From positions 1 through 5,411 of the forward strand of contig JACCYK010000460.1 of NCBI GenBank assembly GCA_013696525.1: DNA of 5,411 nt. The letters run 5' to 3'. The translations under genes and the position numbers were made by a program. This DNA is from Chloroflexia bacterium (lineage in GTDB: Bacteria > Chloroflexota > Chloroflexia > Thermomicrobiales > UBA6265). Below the pieces are notes generated by a model. The model made no database searches. It was not told the DNA's origin and saw nothing but the letters and a program-made list of their open reading frames with translations. Each line of letters opens with the position of its first letter. Within the stretch, counting starts at the first letter, position 1. This document shows, one piece after another, positions 1-5,411 of the stretch.

Positions 1-64
1 TGCTCACGCTTCGCCCGGCTCCGCGCCATTCCTGACGGCGCGACAGCCAGGTTCCGACCAGATC

Positions 65-70
65 GAAAGG
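65..70 (+). promoter_or_regulatory. Ribosome binding site of the alpha-galactosidase gene
   Basis: GAAAGG lies 8 bases before the GTG at 79 and is the only purine-rich Shine-Dalgarno-like element in the first 78 bases. It matters because the galactosidase frame stays open back to base 1, with no stop and no other start codon. This site is the main evidence that translation begins at 79 rather than before the window. The match is moderate. Confidence 0.5.
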
Positions 71-78
71 GCCATTTT

Positions 79-2121
79 GTGCAAGACGCCGCCCCCGCTT
101 CTCCCGTGCGCGAACACGTCAGCCCGGCAGGACACGAAACGACCTGGGCCATCGAAACCGAGGCGTTGGGCGTAGCCTGGACCCGTGCGGACTCGGGTGA
201 GGTCCGGCTGACGTCGTTGCGAACGGCGGGGCACGAATGGATCGCGGCGCCGGTGCCGCTCTTTTCGTTCGGGGATGATCCGTCCGCGACGGCCACGTTC
301 CGTGAGGTCAGCGCGCGGGTTGAGCCCAACCGGCTGCGGCTCCAGGGAATCCTGGTGCCGTCGGGATTGACGGTTGCCATCGCCTGGACGGTCCATGAGG
401 CAGCATCGCTCGTCGTGGCCGAGATCGAGGTGATGAACGAGACCGGCCAGGCCGTCGCGCTCGGCAGTCTCGCCTCATTGCACCTCGCCATCATGCCGGA
501 CGGCGCGGCGCGGCTCGGCGTGCTGGCCGGAGGCCGATGGGACGAGGCGATGCCGCCGCGGGGCTATCAGCTGCAGACGTTTGATCTGGACCAGATTGCC
601 GGAACTCGATCGTTCGGCGCCGCCGACGATGGCCGATCGTCCGGGGAGCACGTTCCCTGGTTCGCGCTGATCAACCCGAACGGCGGCTTGTTGGCCTCGC
701 TCGTCTGGTCGGGCCGCTGGCAATTCACCGTCCAGAAACAATCCGAGGCGGTTTGGCTCGGGCTGGGGATCTCGGATTTCATGCATTCGCTCGCGCCGGG
801 CGAACGGCTGGCGTTGCCGGGGGTGGTGCTGGCGGGCTACGCGGGCGAGCTCGATGACGGCGCCAATGCTTGGCGTGACTGGATCGTGGCCCATTGGATG
901 CCCGCGGTGCCGGAGAACTGGCCGTGGGTCCAATACAATCACTGGTATGCCTACTTTGGAGATATCGATGCCGATCGCCTCAGCCAGGAGGCGCGCTATG
1001 CGGCGGACGTCGGATGCGACGTATTCGTCATCGATGACGGGTGGTTTCGGGGACGACGCCCGGAGTCATATTCCGCGGGCTGGGGCGACTGGGTGGAAGA
1101 CCGCGCCAAGTTTCCACGGGGGCTGCATGCCTTCGGCGCCGGCCTGCGTCAGCGCGGCCTGAAGTTCGGGCTGTGGGTCGAGCCCGAGCGCGCGGATCAA
1201 ACCGGCGAGCTGGTGCGAGCCCATCCCGATTGGGTGGCGACGCGGCAGGGGGAGCCGATCGTCCGTCACGCCGAGGCGGGGATCGAGGGGGTCCATCTCT
1301 GTCTGGGTAATCCGGAAGTGCAGCGGTGGATGACTGCCGAGATGACCCGGGTGGTTCAGGAGTACGGCGTCGATTGGCTCAAGTGGGATTACAACATTGG
1401 GTATGGGCTCGGCTGCGACGCGGACGACCACGGGCACCAGCGAGAGGATGGGCACTACGCCCATACGCTCGGTCTCTACCGCGTGCTCGACGGCCTACGC
1501 ACGGCTTGTCCTGAGCTGGTCATCGAAAATTGCGCCAGTGGCGGCCATCGCGTCGATCTCGGCACCCTCCGGCACGCCCACACGAACTGGCTCTCGGACT
1601 ACTCCCATCGGGCCGCCAGCTGCCGTCAGCATGTCCAGGGGGCCGGGTTGTTTCTGCCGTTGCCGCACCTTAACTCCTGGGTCCTGGACGAGCGCGATCC
1701 GACCGAATGCCGTAGTCGCATGGGCGGGGCGTTCGGCGTCTCGTCACGTTTGGGCCAATGGTCGGACGGCGAGCGTGACCGCTTTCGGCAAGCGGTTGCC
1801 GAGTACAAGCGGCTCCGGCCGTTCCTGGCTGGTCGGCGCTTCTTGCTCACCGGGCCGTTGCATCAGCCCTGGGATGTCTGGCAGTTCGTCAGCCCGACGG
1901 GCGACGATTTCGCCGTGCTCGCGTTTCGTGAAGCCGGCCACGTCGCCGAAGTTCGCGTCAAGCTTCGGGCGTTGGACCACGATCGGAGGTACCTGATCCA
2001 GCCCGCCGGATCAGGCCCAGCCGTCAGCATATCCGGAGCGGAGCTGGCATCATCCGGACTAGCCATCCCTATTCCCGAAGCCGGAGGCAGCGAACTCATC
2101 TGGATCACGGCGGCACGGTGA
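79..2121 (+). CDS. Alpha-galactosidase, glycoside hydrolase family 36
   Basis: This 680-residue enzyme should hydrolyse terminal alpha-1,6-linked galactose from melibiose, raffinose-type sugars or galactomannan side chains, with retention of configuration. The layout matches GH36: an N-terminal beta-sandwich (about residues 20-270), a catalytic barrel (about 280-590) and a C-terminal beta domain (about 590-680). Visible motifs are VFVIDDGWF (315-323), LWVEPE (365-370), LKWDYN (434-439) with nucleophile Asp437, ENCASGGHRVDLG (483-495), and LSDYSH (505-510) with Asp507 as the expected acid/base. The acid/base motif differs from the commoner SDNTD form, so this is a divergent branch. The length is slightly below the usual 700-730. 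No signal peptide is seen, so it is probably cytoplasmic. The GTG start at 79 follows a GAAAGG site, but the frame is open to base 1 and a start upstream of the window is possible. It ends in TGA, 29 bases from the convergent antitoxin-like pseudogene. Substrate preference cannot be read from sequence. Confidence 0.93.
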   Translation: MQDAAPASPVREHVSPAGHETTWAIETEALGVAWTRADSGEVRLTSLRTAGHEWIAAPVPLFSFGDDPSATATFREVSARVEPNRLRLQGILVPSGLTVAIAWTVHEAASLVVAEIEVMNETGQAVALGSLASLHLAIMPDGAARLGVLAGGRWDEAMPPRGYQLQTFDLDQIAGTRSFGAADDGRSSGEHVPWFALINPNGGLLASLVWSGRWQFTVQKQSEAVWLGLGISDFMHSLAPGERLALPGVVLAGYAGELDDGANAWRDWIVAHWMPAVPENWPWVQYNHWYAYFGDIDADRLSQEARYAADVGCDVFVIDDGWFRGRRPESYSAGWGDWVEDRAKFPRGLHAFGAGLRQRGLKFGLWVEPERADQTGELVRAHPDWVATRQGEPIVRHAEAGIEGVHLCLGNPEVQRWMTAEMTRVVQEYGVDWLKWDYNIGYGLGCDADDHGHQREDGHYAHTLGLYRVLDGLRTACPELVIENCASGGHRVDLGTLRHAHTNWLSDYSHRAASCRQHVQGAGLFLPLPHLNSWVLDERDPTECRSRMGGAFGVSSRLGQWSDGERDRFRQAVAEYKRLRPFLAGRRFLLTGPLHQPWDVWQFVSPTGDDFAVLAFREAGHVAEVRVKLRALDHDRRYLIQPAGSGPAVSISGAELASSGLAIPIPEAGGSELIWITAAR

Positions 2122-2150
2122 GCACTCGCGCCGCGACGCTGCCACCGACG

Positions 2151-2438
2151 TTATCGCCCTGACTCGGTCTGTTTGCGATATTCATCCGGCAACTCGTCCC
2201 CCTCACGCGGCGGCTCGCCCCCCGTGCGTCGCAAAAACCGGAGGGTAGCCTCGACGTCGCCGTTGCCTTTTCGGAGAGCAAAGAATTCCTCCGTCGCTTG
2301 CATGGTCGAAAGCTTTTCGGCCACCGCGACCACGATAAATTAATTCATGCTGGTGCCGTCTTGCTCGGCCTTCGCTTCGACGGCTGCCTTGAGCGAGAGG
2401 GGCAGTCGCAGCATAAATATCTACTCGCTCGTCCCCAT
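2151..2438 (-). pseudogene. Ribbon-helix-helix (HicB-type antitoxin-like) gene broken by two in-frame stops
   Basis: Read on the minus strand from an ATG at 2438, this is 95 codons plus a TAA stop. The translation is MGTSE-stop-IFMLRLPLSLK, on through EQDGTSMN-stop-FIVVAVAEKLS, ending in TESGR. It matches the small RHH DNA-binding antitoxin pattern: a beta strand with LRLP, helix A (SLKAAVEAKAEQ), a turn, then helix B beginning SMN-Q-FI in relatives. The stops are TAG at codon 6 (2421-2423) and TAA at codon 33 (2340-2342). The second falls at the start of helix B, so a terminated product could not form the fold. Glutamine fits both places, one C-to-T change away. GGGAAAGAG at 2445-2453 could be its ribosome site. 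Other possible starts are ATG 2414 and GTG 2333, which would give an internal or C-terminal fragment. No partner toxin is seen on either side. Such proteins normally bind operator DNA and neutralise a toxin; here the product is probably non-functional unless the stops are read through. Confidence 0.75.
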
Positions 2439-2458
2439 TGTTTACTCTTTCCCACCTG

Positions 2459-2486
2459 TTGATATGCACCGCATCGTTAGTGTCGA
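2459..2486 (-). promoter_or_regulatory. Possible sigma-70-like promoter for the antitoxin-like pseudogene
   Basis: On the minus strand, TCGACA (2481-2486, five of six matches to TTGACA) is followed after 16 bases by TATCAA (2459-2464, four of six matches to TATAAT), within a locally AT-richer patch. Transcription would begin near 2452, leaving a very short leader before the ATG at 2438 and cutting into the proposed ribosome site. The site was judged by eye only. Confidence 0.3.
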
Positions 2487-2555
2487 AAGGATAACCGACC
2501 GGCGCCAGACGCCATGCGGTATCTTGCTCCAATGCTGCAAGACGCGGGCGCGGAC

Positions 2556-2560
2556 AGGAG
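2556..2560 (+). promoter_or_regulatory. Ribosome binding site of the aminotransferase gene
   Basis: AGGAG is followed by six bases and then GTG at 2567. It is a near-perfect Shine-Dalgarno site and fixes this GTG as the start. No convincing plus-strand promoter was found in 2439-2555. Confidence 0.75.
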
Positions 2561-2566
2561 CGGGAC

Positions 2567-3898
2567 GTGGCTTCTCTGGAAACGGGCACGTTTGAGGACG
2601 ATCCAGGTGACGACAGCGTGGAGCTGCTGCGGCGCCACCGCGAGAGCTTGTTCCCGAGCGTCGGCCTGTTCTACGACGAGCCGATTGAGCTGCGGCGGGG
2701 CGAGGGGCAATTTGTCTACGACGGGGCCGGGCGGCAGTACCTCGATTTCTTCGGCGGCATCGCCACCGTCTCCAGCGGCCACGCCATCCCCGAGATCAAC
2801 GATCCGATCAAAGCCCAGCTCGACCGCATCACCCACAGCTCGACCCTGTTCCTGATCCGCTCCCAGATCGAGCTGGCGGAACGGATCAAGGCGATGACCC
2901 CGCCCCACCTCAGTAGAGTCTTCTTTACCAACAGCGGCACCGAGGCGAACGAAGCCGCCTTCCTCATCACGACCCTGAACCGCGAGTCAAACGAGATCGT
3001 GGCCCTGCGCCATTCCTATCATGGCCGCTCCTTCGCCACGATCAACGCCTCCGGCCAGACCCCTTGGCGATCCTCGACCCTCTCGCCGCTGCATGTTCAC
3101 TATGTCGGCAACCCCTACTGCTACCGGTGTCCCTGGGAAAAGACATATCCGAGTTGCGATCTCCTCTGCGCCCGCGATGTGGGGGCGGTGATCGAGACGA
3201 CCACCAGCGGCAACCCGGCCGCTTTCATCGCCGAGCCGATCCAGGGCGTCGGCGGCTTCATCACGCCGCCGCCGGAGTACTTCCAGGAGGTCCAGGCGAT
3301 CCTGCGGCGGCACGGCGTCCCGTTCATCGCCGACGAGGTGCAGACCGGGTGGGGCCGGCTCGGCGCCGCCGATTTCGGCTTCCAGGCGTATGGCGTGGAA
3401 CCGGACGTCGTGGTCTTCGCCAAGGGCCTGGCGAACGGCATCCCGATCGGCGGCCTGATCGCCACTGACGAGCTGGCAACCGCGATCCGCTCGCTCAGCC
3501 TCTCCACCTTCGGCGGCAACCCGATCGCGACCACGGCGGCGCTGGCCAACCTCAACTACATCGCCACCCACAACCTGCGGGACAACGCGCGGCGCACCGG
3601 CGGGTACCTGATCGAACGCTTGTGGGAGCTGGCTTCTCGGCACCAGGTGATCGGCGATGTGCGGGGCATGGGCTTGCTCGTGGCGATCGAGCTGGTGCGC
3701 GACCGGCGGAGCAAAGAGCCGGCGCCGGACCTCACCTCGCGGGTCCAGGATGCGGCGAAGGAGCGGGGGCTGATCGTGGGCCGGGGCGGGCTGCACGGCA
3801 ACGTGCTCCGGATCTGCCCGCCGCTGATCGTCACCGCGGCCGACGTCGATGCCGCGACGACGATCCTGGACGCCGCGTTCAGCGTGGTCATGCGTTAA
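2567..3898 (+). CDS. Class III PLP-dependent aminotransferase, AGXT2/4-aminobutyrate aminotransferase-like
   Basis: This 443-residue fold-type I aminotransferase uses pyridoxal phosphate to move an amino group between an omega-amino acid or alanine-type donor and a 2-oxo acid. The GTG start has an AGGAG site six bases upstream. Motifs in order are FTNSGTEANEA (120-130, phosphate binding), HSYHGRS (149-155, ring stacking), AFIAEPIQGVGG (219-230), PFIADEVQTGWGR (252-264, Asp256 pairing with the ring nitrogen), FAKGLANGIPIGG (284-296, Lys286 as the PLP Schiff base), STFGGNP (313-319) and Arg415 near the carboxylate-binding end. Length and spacing are normal for the class, and no residue is missing. 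A segment at 183-204 carries four cysteines (185, 188, 197, 201), seen in AGXT2-like bacterial relatives and absent from ordinary GABA or ornithine aminotransferases. The exact substrate (alanine-glyoxylate, beta-alanine, GABA or other) is not readable. It ends in TAA, 100 bases from the convergent membrane-protein pseudogene. No neighbour indicates its pathway. Confidence 0.93.
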   Translation: MASLETGTFEDDPGDDSVELLRRHRESLFPSVGLFYDEPIELRRGEGQFVYDGAGRQYLDFFGGIATVSSGHAIPEINDPIKAQLDRITHSSTLFLIRSQIELAERIKAMTPPHLSRVFFTNSGTEANEAAFLITTLNRESNEIVALRHSYHGRSFATINASGQTPWRSSTLSPLHVHYVGNPYCYRCPWEKTYPSCDLLCARDVGAVIETTTSGNPAAFIAEPIQGVGGFITPPPEYFQEVQAILRRHGVPFIADEVQTGWGRLGAADFGFQAYGVEPDVVVFAKGLANGIPIGGLIATDELATAIRSLSLSTFGGNPIATTAALANLNYIATHNLRDNARRTGGYLIERLWELASRHQVIGDVRGMGLLVAIELVRDRRSKEPAPDLTSRVQDAAKERGLIVGRGGLHGNVLRICPPLIVTAADVDAATTILDAAFSVVMR

Positions 3899-3998
3899 CC
3901 AAGCAACGGGGGCAGGTCATCGCCACCAATGGTCGTCGCGGGGGAACGTCGTGGTGTTCGGCACGGACTGGGTTCGAGTCGCGCGGCCGGGTTCCCGC

Positions 3999-4676
3999 TC
4001 AGACCATTTGCTCGATGTCGCCGGGAGCGCCCGGCCGGCTCGGCCCGGCTTGGCGGAACTGGCGTTGGGTGTTGCCGATCGTGACCGTGGCCCAGGTCAT
4101 CAGGACGATGAAGAGAGTGATCCCCACGCAGTAGGCGGCGACGGCGGCTACGCCGCCGGCCTGGCCGGGATCGAGGAAGGGGTAGGGATACCACCCGGCC
4201 AGGGGGCCGCGGAGCAACGAGTAGACCACGAAGAGGAGCGGGTACCAGAGCCAGAGCAGCGCCCGCCGCACTGTCAACCGCGTGCGCGGGGGAGCGATCA
4301 GCCAGTCGGCGACCAGCACGATCGGCATCACCCGGTGGACAACGGTATCGGCCCAGACCACGTTCGTGTCCAGTTGCTCGGTGTAGCCGACCAGCAGCAG
4401 GCCGTAGACGACCCCGGTCGTCGCCATGTACACCACCGCCGCGCCCCGGACCAGATCGGCCGCCCCCGGCCGCCAGCGATCGCCGAGGCCACGGGCGCCG
4501 GCCAGGAGCACGGCCACGGCGAAGAGATTGCTCTAGATGGTAAAGAAGCTGAAAAAGTTCGCGATGTCGAAACCGGGCACCCACCGGCTATTGTGGATGA
4601 GCAAGAAGATGATCGTCCCCACCGTGAGGAGGGCAAAGAACACGCGGTAGGCGGCAATCCACGTTGGCCTGTCCAT
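3999..4676 (-). pseudogene. Pr6Pr-type six-helix membrane protein gene interrupted by an amber codon
   Basis: Minus-strand reading from ATG 4676 gives 225 codons and a TGA stop, interrupted only by TAG at codon 48 (4533-4535). Six hydrophobic helices are visible at about residues 8-28, 40-62, 74-97, 110-127, 139-156 and 174-201. Family-like signatures are NFFSFFTI-stop-SNLFA (helix 2, where FTIQSN is the expected form), the VHRVMPIVLVADWL block with His114, and GWYPYPFLDP before the last helix. These point to the Pr6Pr / FAR-17a/AIG1-like integral membrane group, whose function is poorly known. The frame before and after the TAG fits one protein, so this is a nonsense change rather than a frameshift. 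Termination would leave a 47-residue fragment with one complete helix. An in-frame GTG at 4517 could restart translation, but no good ribosome site precedes it. TATGAT, read on the minus strand (4684-4689), lies just ahead of the ATG and could be a -10 for a near-leaderless message. Confidence 0.75.
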
Positions 4677-4740
4677 CGCTGCGATCATAGCATGAGGCCG
4701 GGGGATCGACCGGCGCCCGGGCAAGAAGGGAAGCTCAGCG

Positions 4741-4778
4741 CGATCGCCGTCCTCTTGGCGACGCCGAACCGGCGATCG
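4741..4778. repeat. Perfect 9-bp inverted repeat with a 20-base loop
   Basis: CGATCGCCG (4741-4749) is the exact reverse complement of CGGCGATCG (4770-4778). The right arm can instead pair with CGATC at 4783-4787 around a GGTT loop, so two exclusive hairpins are possible. No T-run follows, so it is not a standard terminator. Its role is unknown. Short GC-rich repeats of this size can arise by chance. Confidence 0.4.
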
Positions 4779-4906
4779 GGTTCGATCCGGCATGCCGTAT
4801 ATGATAGTGACCGCGAAATGCCCGGCACCACGTCGATCATCGGCCACGAGCTGACGTGAACCGGACCCGAACGCGGTCCACGCGGCAAGGATCGTGCAAT
4901 CCACGC

Positions 4907-4930
4907 CACCCGGAAAACCAATGCCGGGTG
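4907..4930. repeat. Perfect 7-bp inverted repeat with a 10-base loop
   Basis: CACCCGG (4907-4913) and CCGGGTG (4924-4930) flank a 10-base A-rich loop. The repeat ends 118 bases before the epimerase start, so it could lie in that gene's leader or be an operator. There is no T-tract on either strand. Confidence 0.4.
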
Positions 4931-5038
4931 AGGCGGAAACGGCCGGGGGCGCCGGTACGAGGGGTTCGTCAATGCGTCACGATCTGCTAGTTCCGAGGGA
5001 GCCAAGCGCTGTCCCACCCCGCGGGCAACCATCTTGTC

Positions 5039-5043
5039 GGAGG
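5039..5043 (+). promoter_or_regulatory. Ribosome binding site of the epimerase/dehydratase gene
   Basis: GGAGG lies five bases before the ATG at 5049. It is a strong match to the anti-Shine-Dalgarno sequence and supports that ATG as the start. Confidence 0.75.
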
Positions 5044-5048
5044 GGCGC

Positions 5049-5411
5049 ATGAGCCGGCGACCGACCGCGCTGGTCACCGGCGGCGCCGGCTTGATCGGCT
5101 CCCACATCGTCGACCAGGCGCTCGCCGCGGGGTGGCAGGTCCGCATCCTCGACAACCTCCAGCCCCAGACGCACCGGGAGGGCAAGCCGGCCTGGGTGCC
5201 AGCGGCGGCCGATTTTGCGCGAGGGGATGTCCGGCACCGGCGGGACTGGGAACGCGCCCTGGACGGCGTCGATGTCGTCTTCCACCAGGCCGCCTACGGC
5301 GGCTACATGCCGGAGATCGCGAAATTCATCACTGCCAACGGGGTCGGCACCGCCCTGATGCTGGAGACGATCCGGGACCGGCGGCTGCCGGTGCGCAAGG
5401 TCGTGGTGGCC
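5049..5411 (+). CDS. NAD(P)-dependent epimerase/dehydratase (extended SDR), 5' part only
   Basis: The first 121 residues are present and the frame runs off the window edge. The start is fixed by ATG with GGAGG five bases upstream. The N-terminus is a Rossmann fold: TGGAGLIGSH (10-19) gives the extended-SDR GxxGxxG at Gly11, Gly14 and Gly17. Asp35-Asn36-Leu37 ends strand 2 at the position that contacts the cofactor ribose, Gly59-Asp60-Val61 follows strand 3, and VVFHQAA (76-82) is the strand-4 cofactor-contact motif. The segment ending at KVVVA leads into the strand that normally precedes the catalytic Ser/Thr, which lies outside with the YxxxK pair. Relatives are UDP-glucose 4-epimerase, dTDP-rhamnose 4-epimerase and dTDP-glucose 4,6-dehydratase types, acting on nucleotide sugars in the cytoplasm. 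The exact reaction cannot be assigned from this part. The upstream gap of about 370 bases suggests it has its own promoter. Confidence 0.88.
   Translation, partial: MSRRPTALVTGGAGLIGSHIVDQALAAGWQVRILDNLQPQTHREGKPAWVPAAADFARGDVRHRRDWERALDGVDVVFHQAAYGGYMPEIAKFITANGVGTALMLETIRDRRLPVRKVVVA

Larger units (their letters stand above)
4677..5048. other. Gene-free stretch between the Pr6Pr-type pseudogene and the epimerase gene
   Basis: No reading frame here looks like a protein. The open frames across it are arginine- and proline-rich and typical of antisense frames in GC-rich DNA. It should hold the divergent control regions of the two flanking genes. Visible elements are TATGAT-like -10 hexamers (4684-4689 read on minus; 4800-4805 read on plus, without a good -35), two inverted repeats (4741-4778 and 4907-4930), and the epimerase ribosome site at its end. 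No T-tract follows either hairpin. Confidence 0.6.

Noticed and set aside
1..78. End of an upstream gene (frame 3 stops at 33-35)
   Set aside because: Only ten codons are visible and they match nothing recognisable, so no gene can be claimed. The first 78 bases show only the proposed ribosome site.
2338..2345. AATTAATT palindrome in an AT-rich patch
   Set aside because: It lies inside the antitoxin-like frame and would exist only because of the base that makes the TAA stop; no site-specific role is supported.
2987..3796. Minus-strand frame of 269 codons opposite the aminotransferase
   Set aside because: It is antisense to a fully recognisable enzyme, and its composition (His, Arg, Pro, Asp) is typical of a GC-rich shadow frame.
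3899..3998. Possible terminator between the convergent aminotransferase and Pr6Pr-type genes
   Set aside because: Only a weak bulged repeat (3938-3947 with 3991-3998, loop over 40 bases) is present and there is no T-tract on either strand.
3960..4000. tRNA-like GGGTTCGAGTC near the convergent gene ends, and GGGTTCGATCC at 4778-4788
   Set aside because: Both resemble a T-loop, but the flanking bases do not form the five-pair T stem and no acceptor, D or anticodon arms could be found.
3895..4584. Long minus-strand frame of 229 codons overlapping the Pr6Pr-type gene and lacking its stop
   Set aside because: It is rich in Arg, Pro and Gly with no membrane or domain pattern, while the adjacent frame holds the six-helix protein. 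It is a GC-driven shadow frame.
4740..4747. GCGATCGC octamer resembling the cyanobacterial HIP1 element
   Set aside because: It is a single occurrence in GC-rich DNA and part of the inverted repeat; nothing else suggests a cyanobacterium.
3849..4859. Plus-strand frame of 336 codons across the Pr6Pr-type region
   Set aside because: It starts inside the aminotransferase gene, has low-complexity charged composition and runs antisense to recognisable membrane-protein sequence.

Overview
This GC-rich window (roughly two-thirds G+C by eye) is bacterial chromosomal DNA with GTG starts, Shine-Dalgarno sites and short intergenic gaps. No gene in it fixes the taxon. The protein style (a divergent GH36 galactosidase, an AGXT2-like aminotransferase with a four-cysteine segment, a Pr6Pr membrane protein) would suit Chloroflexota or a similar high-GC lineage, but that is an inference of low confidence.

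Layout. 79-2121 (+) is a complete family GH36 alpha-galactosidase with both catalytic aspartates. 2151-2438 (-) is a small ribbon-helix-helix (HicB-type antitoxin-like) gene, convergent with the galactosidase and broken by two in-frame stops. 2567-3898 (+) is a complete class III PLP-dependent aminotransferase. 3999-4676 (-) is a Pr6Pr-type six-helix membrane protein, convergent with the aminotransferase and broken by one amber codon in its second helix. 4677-5048 is a gene-free stretch with two inverted repeats. 5049-5411 (+) is the 5' part of an extended-SDR NAD(P)-dependent epimerase/dehydratase that runs off the window.

How the genes relate. The three intact genes are all on + and metabolic: galactoside hydrolysis, amino-group transfer and nucleotide-sugar type chemistry. 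Minus-strand genes or non-coding gaps separate them, so they do not look like one operon. A shared sugar pathway is possible but not shown.

Main observation. Both minus-strand genes are clearly recognisable along their whole length, yet carry three in-frame stops between them (TAG and TAA in the first, TAG in the second). Each stop sits where glutamine is the best-fitting residue, so each is one C-to-T change from CAG or CAA. TAG ends none of the four genes whose ends are visible, while TAA ends the aminotransferase and the antitoxin-like gene. Parallel recent decay by C-to-T transitions is the simplest reading. Amber suppression, stop-codon recoding or damage-type sequence errors are the alternatives worth testing.
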